The notes beneath the pieces were generated by a model, which was given only the letters and a program-made list of their open reading frames with translations, had not been told where the DNA came from and made no database searches. Position numbers and translations under genes: made by a program. Positions 6,313-8,812 of a DNA stretch of 8,812 bases are shown here, in pieces. Origin of the DNA: Flavobacterium sp. (lineage in GTDB: Bacteria; Bacteroidota; Bacteroidia; Flavobacteriales; Flavobacteriaceae); assembly GCF_021151785.1 (NCBI RefSeq), contig NZ_JAGKWP010000095.1:1-8812 (forward strand), read 5' to 3'. Numbering within the stretch: the first letter of the stretch is position 1; every line of letters begins with the position of its first letter.

Positions 6313-6344
6313 CAAAAATAAATTTATAATTATGAGAATTGCAA
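6313..6344 (-). promoter_or_regulatory. candidate promoter of the RimB-RimK operon
   Basis: On the minus strand TATTTTTG (6320-6313) matches the Bacteroidota -7 consensus TAnnTTTG exactly. A TTG lies 21 bases upstream (6344-6342), within the usual spacing. A transcript from about 6306 would have a leader of roughly 60 bases. The promoter overlaps the start of the divergent DoxX-family gene, so the two transcripts may interfere. The sequence is AT-rich, so a chance match is possible. Confidence 0.45.
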
Positions 6345-6718
6345 CATTAATTGTACGATTGCTTTTAGGAGCTATGATGCTTTTTGCATCCATTAGTTAT
6401 TTTTTTAATTTAGGTGGTGAACAACCGCAACCAATAGGTGATATGGCTACTTTGATGGCTGGTTTTGTGGCATCTAAATATGTTTTTCCAGCAGCGAAAA
6501 TAGTAGAATTATTAGCAGGTTTAACTTTAATAACAGGTAAGTTGGATAAATTAGGTGTGGTGTTGCTTATGCCAATATCTATTAATATTTTTTTAATTCA
6601 TGTTGTAGTTTCTAAATCAGATATTCCGATGGCTGCGGCAGTGCTAATTGCTAATGTATTTTTACTATATGCAAACTGGAATAGTTATAAACATTTATTT
6701 GAATGGAATACTAAGTAA
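6332..6718 (+). CDS. DoxX-family small integral membrane protein
   Basis: This 128-residue protein has about four membrane helices (roughly 4-25, 52-68, 72-93 and 98-114). The start RIATLIVRLLLGAMMLFASI and the middle FPAAKIVELLAGLTLITGKLDKLGVVLLMPISINIF are typical of the DoxX/DoxD-like superfamily, seen in the Arg near the first helix and the Glu-containing second helix (KIVELLAG, 56-63). Members have been linked to redox or oxidative-stress functions in other bacteria, but the role here is unknown. The gene is monocistronic: divergent from the RimB-RimK operon with 84 bases between, and convergent with lpd at a strong shared terminator. The ATG has an A/T leader without Shine-Dalgarno. Confidence 0.85.
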   Translation: MRIATLIVRLLLGAMMLFASISYFFNLGGEQPQPIGDMATLMAGFVASKYVFPAAKIVELLAGLTLITGKLDKLGVVLLMPISINIFLIHVVVSKSDIPMAAAVLIANVFLLYANWNSYKHLFEWNTK

Positions 6719-6721
6719 AGC

Positions 6722-6751
6722 AAAAAGCCCAACTTACAGTTGGGCTTTTTT
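6722..6751. terminator. bidirectional terminator between the DoxX gene and lpd
   Basis: GCCCAAC (6727-6733) pairs with GTTGGGC (6739-6745) around the loop TTACA. Five A lie before the stem and six T after it. It starts four bases after the DoxX stop and ends 17 bases short of the lpd stop, so it suits both converging genes. Confidence 0.9.
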
Positions 6752-6768
6752 ATTGGGTTTAGAATGTT

Positions 6769-8172
6769 TTAAACATGTAATGCTCTGTTTGCAGTAGCCG
6801 CTAAAGCCGCTTCTTTTATTGCTTCAGCAAAAGTAGGGTGTGCATGTGACATTCTTGAAATGTCTTCAGCACTAGCTCTAAATTCCATAGCAGTAACAGC
6901 CTCTGCGATTAAATCGGCACAACGTGCACCAATCATATGAACGCCTAAAACTTCGTCTGTTTTTGCATCAGCTAAAATCTTAACAAATCCATCAATGTCG
7001 CCTCCAGCTCTAGCTCTTCCTAGAGCTCTAAATGGGAAACTTCCAGCTTTGTAAGCTATACCAGCTTCTTTTAATTGCTCTTCAGTTTTACCAACAGCAG
7101 CAACTTCTGGCCAAGTATAAACAACACCTGGAATTAAGTTATAATCGATATGTGGTTTTTGTCCCGCTAAAATTTCAGCAACTAAAACACCTTCTTCTTC
7201 AGCTTTATGGGCTAACATAGCGCCACGAACTACATCACCAATAGCATAAATATTTGATGCAGAAGTTTGTAAATGATCATTTACTTCGACTTGACCTCTG
7301 TCTGTTAATTTAACTCCAGCTTTCTCTGCATTTAATCCTTCTGTATATGGTTTTCTACCAACTGATACCAACGAATAATCACCTTCTAAAGTAATAATTT
7401 CTCCTTTGGCATTTTCAGCCTTCACAACTACAGCATCTCCATTTCTTTCCACCGATTGAACTTTGTGAGAAGTATAGAATTTCATGCCTTGTTTTTTCAA
7501 TACTTTAGTTAATTCTTTAGATAAAGCAGCGTCCATTCCAGGGATAATTCTATCCATGAATTCAACAACAGAAACTTGAGCGCCTAATCTTAAATAAACT
7601 TGTCCTAATTCAATTCCAATTACACCACCACCAATAATTACAAGGTGTTTAGGAACTTCTTTTAACTTCAATGCTTCTGTAGAAGTAATAATTCTTTCTT
7701 TGTCTATTGTTATGAAAGGTAAAGAGGAAGGTTTTGAACCTGTAGCAATTATACTATTTTTAGATTCTATTATTTCACTAGAACCATCTTTTTTAGTGAC
7801 TTTAATGCTAGTTGCACTTTCAAAAGAACCTACACCTTCAAAAACGGTGATGTTGTTTTTGTCCATTAAGAATTTAACTCCACCACTGGTTTGATCTACT
7901 ACTGCTTGTTTGCGTTCGATCATTTTAGTTAAGTTTACTTTTACATCTCCAGTCACTTCAATTCCATGGTCTGCAAAGTGTTGTAATTCTTCATAATGAT
8001 GTGAGGAAGCTAATAATGCTTTTGATGGAATACATCCCACATTTAAACAAGTTCCACCTAAAGTAGAGTATTTTTCAATAATAGCTGTTTTGAAACCTAA
8101 TTGAGCACAACGGATTGCCGCAACATATCCTCCTGGCCCTGAACCAATAATGGTTACATCAAATTGACTCAT
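6769..8172 (-). CDS. lpd: dihydrolipoyl dehydrogenase (E3 / L-protein)
   Basis: This FAD flavoprotein reoxidises dihydrolipoamide on the pyruvate, 2-oxoglutarate and branched-chain dehydrogenase complexes and on GcvH, passing electrons to NAD+. At 467 residues it has the usual length. Domains in order: FAD-binding GSGPGG (10-15), redox-active disulfide in GGTCLNVGCIPSKA (39-52) with Cys42 and Cys47, NAD-binding VIIGGGVIGIELG (about 178-190), second FAD motif YAIGDVVRG, and the dimerisation domain ending in SHAHPTFAEAIKEA with the catalytic dyad His445-Glu450. Nothing is missing. No E1 or E2 subunit gene is adjacent, so this E3 may serve several complexes, including the glycine cleavage system together with the gcvT in this window (inference). 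A good promoter lies in the gap before it, so it need not depend on read-through from the Lrp-type gene. Confidence 0.97.
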   Translation of the reverse strand: MSQFDVTIIGSGPGGYVAAIRCAQLGFKTAIIEKYSTLGGTCLNVGCIPSKALLASSHHYEELQHFADHGIEVTGDVKVNLTKMIERKQAVVDQTSGGVKFLMDKNNITVFEGVGSFESATSIKVTKKDGSSEIIESKNSIIATGSKPSSLPFITIDKERIITSTEALKLKEVPKHLVIIGGGVIGIELGQVYLRLGAQVSVVEFMDRIIPGMDAALSKELTKVLKKQGMKFYTSHKVQSVERNGDAVVVKAENAKGEIITLEGDYSLVSVGRKPYTEGLNAEKAGVKLTDRGQVEVNDHLQTSASNIYAIGDVVRGAMLAHKAEEEGVLVAEILAGQKPHIDYNLIPGVVYTWPEVAAVGKTEEQLKEAGIAYKAGSFPFRALGRARAGGDIDGFVKILADAKTDEVLGVHMIGARCADLIAEAVTAMEFRASAEDISRMSHAHPTFAEAIKEAALAATANRALHV

Positions 8173-8214
8173 ATTGTATATGTAGTTAAAAGTTTATAGT
8201 TAAATTTATGATTA

Positions 8215-8247
8215 CAAAAGTAAGGCTTTTTAAATAAATATGACCAA
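8215..8247 (-). promoter_or_regulatory. candidate lpd promoter
   Basis: On the minus strand TACTTTTG (8222-8215) is an exact match to the Bacteroidota -7 element TAnnTTTG. A TTG (8247-8245) lies 22 bases upstream, within the accepted range. The start would be near 8208, giving a leader of about 36 bases. It fits a gene expected to be expressed at a high basal level. Confidence 0.55.
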
Positions 8248-8258
8248 TGAAAGTTGGT
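8243..8258. repeat. short inverted repeat over the lpd -33 element
   Basis: ACCAA (8243-8247) and TTGGT (8254-8258) form an inverted repeat with six bases between, and the proposed -33 TTG of lpd lies in one arm. It could be an operator or a weak end-of-gene hairpin for the Lrp-type gene. The five-pair stem has no T-tract after it, so a terminator is less likely. Confidence 0.3.
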
Positions 8259-8270
8259 AAAATAATATAC

Positions 8271-8735
8271 TTAATAGCTAAACTTATATGAAGTTGTGTT
8301 TTTTACTTCTCCAATCATAAAGGTACTATGTGAACTTCCAATATGTTTTAATGAGGTAAGTTTATTTACCATGAAATCGCGGTAGGTTTCCATGTCTTTT
8401 ACACAAATTTTTAAAATGTAGTCATAATCACCGCTCACATGAAAGCATTCGAGCACTTCAGTCAAATTAACTACTTCTGCTTCAAATTCGGTGATGATTT
8501 CTTTGTTGTGTTTTACGAGTTTAACATGACAAAGTGCTACAAAACCTTTCTCGATTTTGTTTCGGTCGAGTAGGGCTACATATTTGTTGATTAGTCCTTC
8601 GCGTTCAAGTTTTTTAATTCGTTCATAGACCGCTGTTACAGAAAGATTAAGCTTGAGTGATAATTCTTTAGTTGTAGTTTTAGCATCTGCTTGTAATAAT
8701 TCCAGCAGCTTTTTGTCAATAATGTCTAAGTTCAT
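8271..8735 (-). CDS. Lrp/AsnC-family transcriptional regulator
   Basis: This 154-residue protein has the standard two-domain layout. An N-terminal winged helix-turn-helix (about 1-60) opens with LDIIDKKLLELLQADAKTT and carries LSLKLNLSVTAVYERIKKLE (25-44). The C-terminal RAM/ligand-binding domain (about 65-145) contains VALCHVKL, then ECFHVSGDYDYILKICVKDM (96-115) with the conserved Gly-Asp-Tyr-Asp, and ends in STFMIGEVKNTT. Such proteins form dimers to octamers and respond to amino acids. Targets cannot be read from sequence; neighbouring lpd, or metabolic genes such as hutH and gcvT, are possible (inference). There are 98 bases between its stop and the lpd ATG, with a separate lpd promoter and no convincing terminator, so some read-through into lpd is possible. 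Confidence 0.94.
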   Translation of the reverse strand: MNLDIIDKKLLELLQADAKTTTKELSLKLNLSVTAVYERIKKLEREGLINKYVALLDRNKIEKGFVALCHVKLVKHNKEIITEFEAEVVNLTEVLECFHVSGDYDYILKICVKDMETYRDFMVNKLTSLKHIGSSHSTFMIGEVKNTTSYKFSY

Positions 8736-8774
8736 TTTAGTTGTGGTTTGTAGTTTTCGTATGTAAAAATAACT

Positions 8775-8790
8775 AAAAAAAATTTTTTTT
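8775..8790. promoter_or_regulatory. A8T8 palindrome upstream of the Lrp-type gene
   Basis: Eight A are followed directly by eight T, a perfect 16-base palindrome centred about 47 bases before the ATG of the regulator. A-tracts of this kind are stiff and curved and are common near promoters; Lrp-type proteins often bind AT-rich symmetric sites and regulate themselves. I found no full TAnnTTTG promoter here; TATTTTTA (minus strand, 8771-8764) is one base off and lacks a -33 TTG. Confidence 0.35.
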
Positions 8791-8812
8791 GGAATGATTT
8801 ACAGGCATTATT

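Overview
The window looks like ordinary chromosome from a Bacteroidota bacterium, most likely Flavobacteriaceae (Flavobacterium or a close relative). The evidence is the strongly AT-rich composition, the absence of Shine-Dalgarno sequences in front of every start codon, matches to the Bacteroidota promoter element TAnnTTTG, GldL-like small membrane proteins, and a flavobacterial-type secreted protein. I see no insertion sequence, phage gene, CRISPR array, tRNA or rRNA. No stretch longer than about 170 bases lacks a gene.

Layout from left to right: the 3' part of a secreted two-domain protein (+, start outside the window); gcvT, the glycine cleavage T-protein (-); hutH, histidine ammonia-lyase (+), divergent from gcvT across a 166-base region rich in inverted repeats; a compact five-gene operon on the minus strand (6247 down to 3640); a small DoxX-family membrane protein (+); lpd, dihydrolipoyl dehydrogenase (-); and an Lrp/AsnC-family regulator (-) upstream of lpd. 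All three convergent junctions (847/858, 3603/3640, 6718/6769) carry a hairpin with A-tracts on one side and T-tracts on the other, so each can serve as a bidirectional terminator.

The most interesting part is the five-gene operon. Its first gene fuses a RimB-like retropepsin-fold protease domain to a RimK-like ATP-grasp glutamate ligase. It is followed with TAATG stop/start overlaps by a DUF421 (YetF/YcaP) membrane protein and a 61-residue two-helix protein. After an 8-base gap comes a second two-helix protein of 63 residues, and the last gene, a DUF1304 membrane protein, overlaps it. The two small proteins align without gaps. They resemble the N-terminal membrane hairpin of the gliding/type IX secretion motor protein GldL, including a Lys and a Glu 18 residues apart. 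The operon therefore pairs a putative writer/eraser of polyglutamate tails with four membrane proteins. That functional link is inference.

The remaining genes are housekeeping metabolism. GcvT and Lpd can both serve the glycine cleavage system (Lpd also serves 2-oxo-acid dehydrogenases), HutH starts histidine breakdown, and the Lrp-type regulator next to lpd may sense amino acids. Promoter calls rest on short motif matches and are tentative unless stated otherwise.
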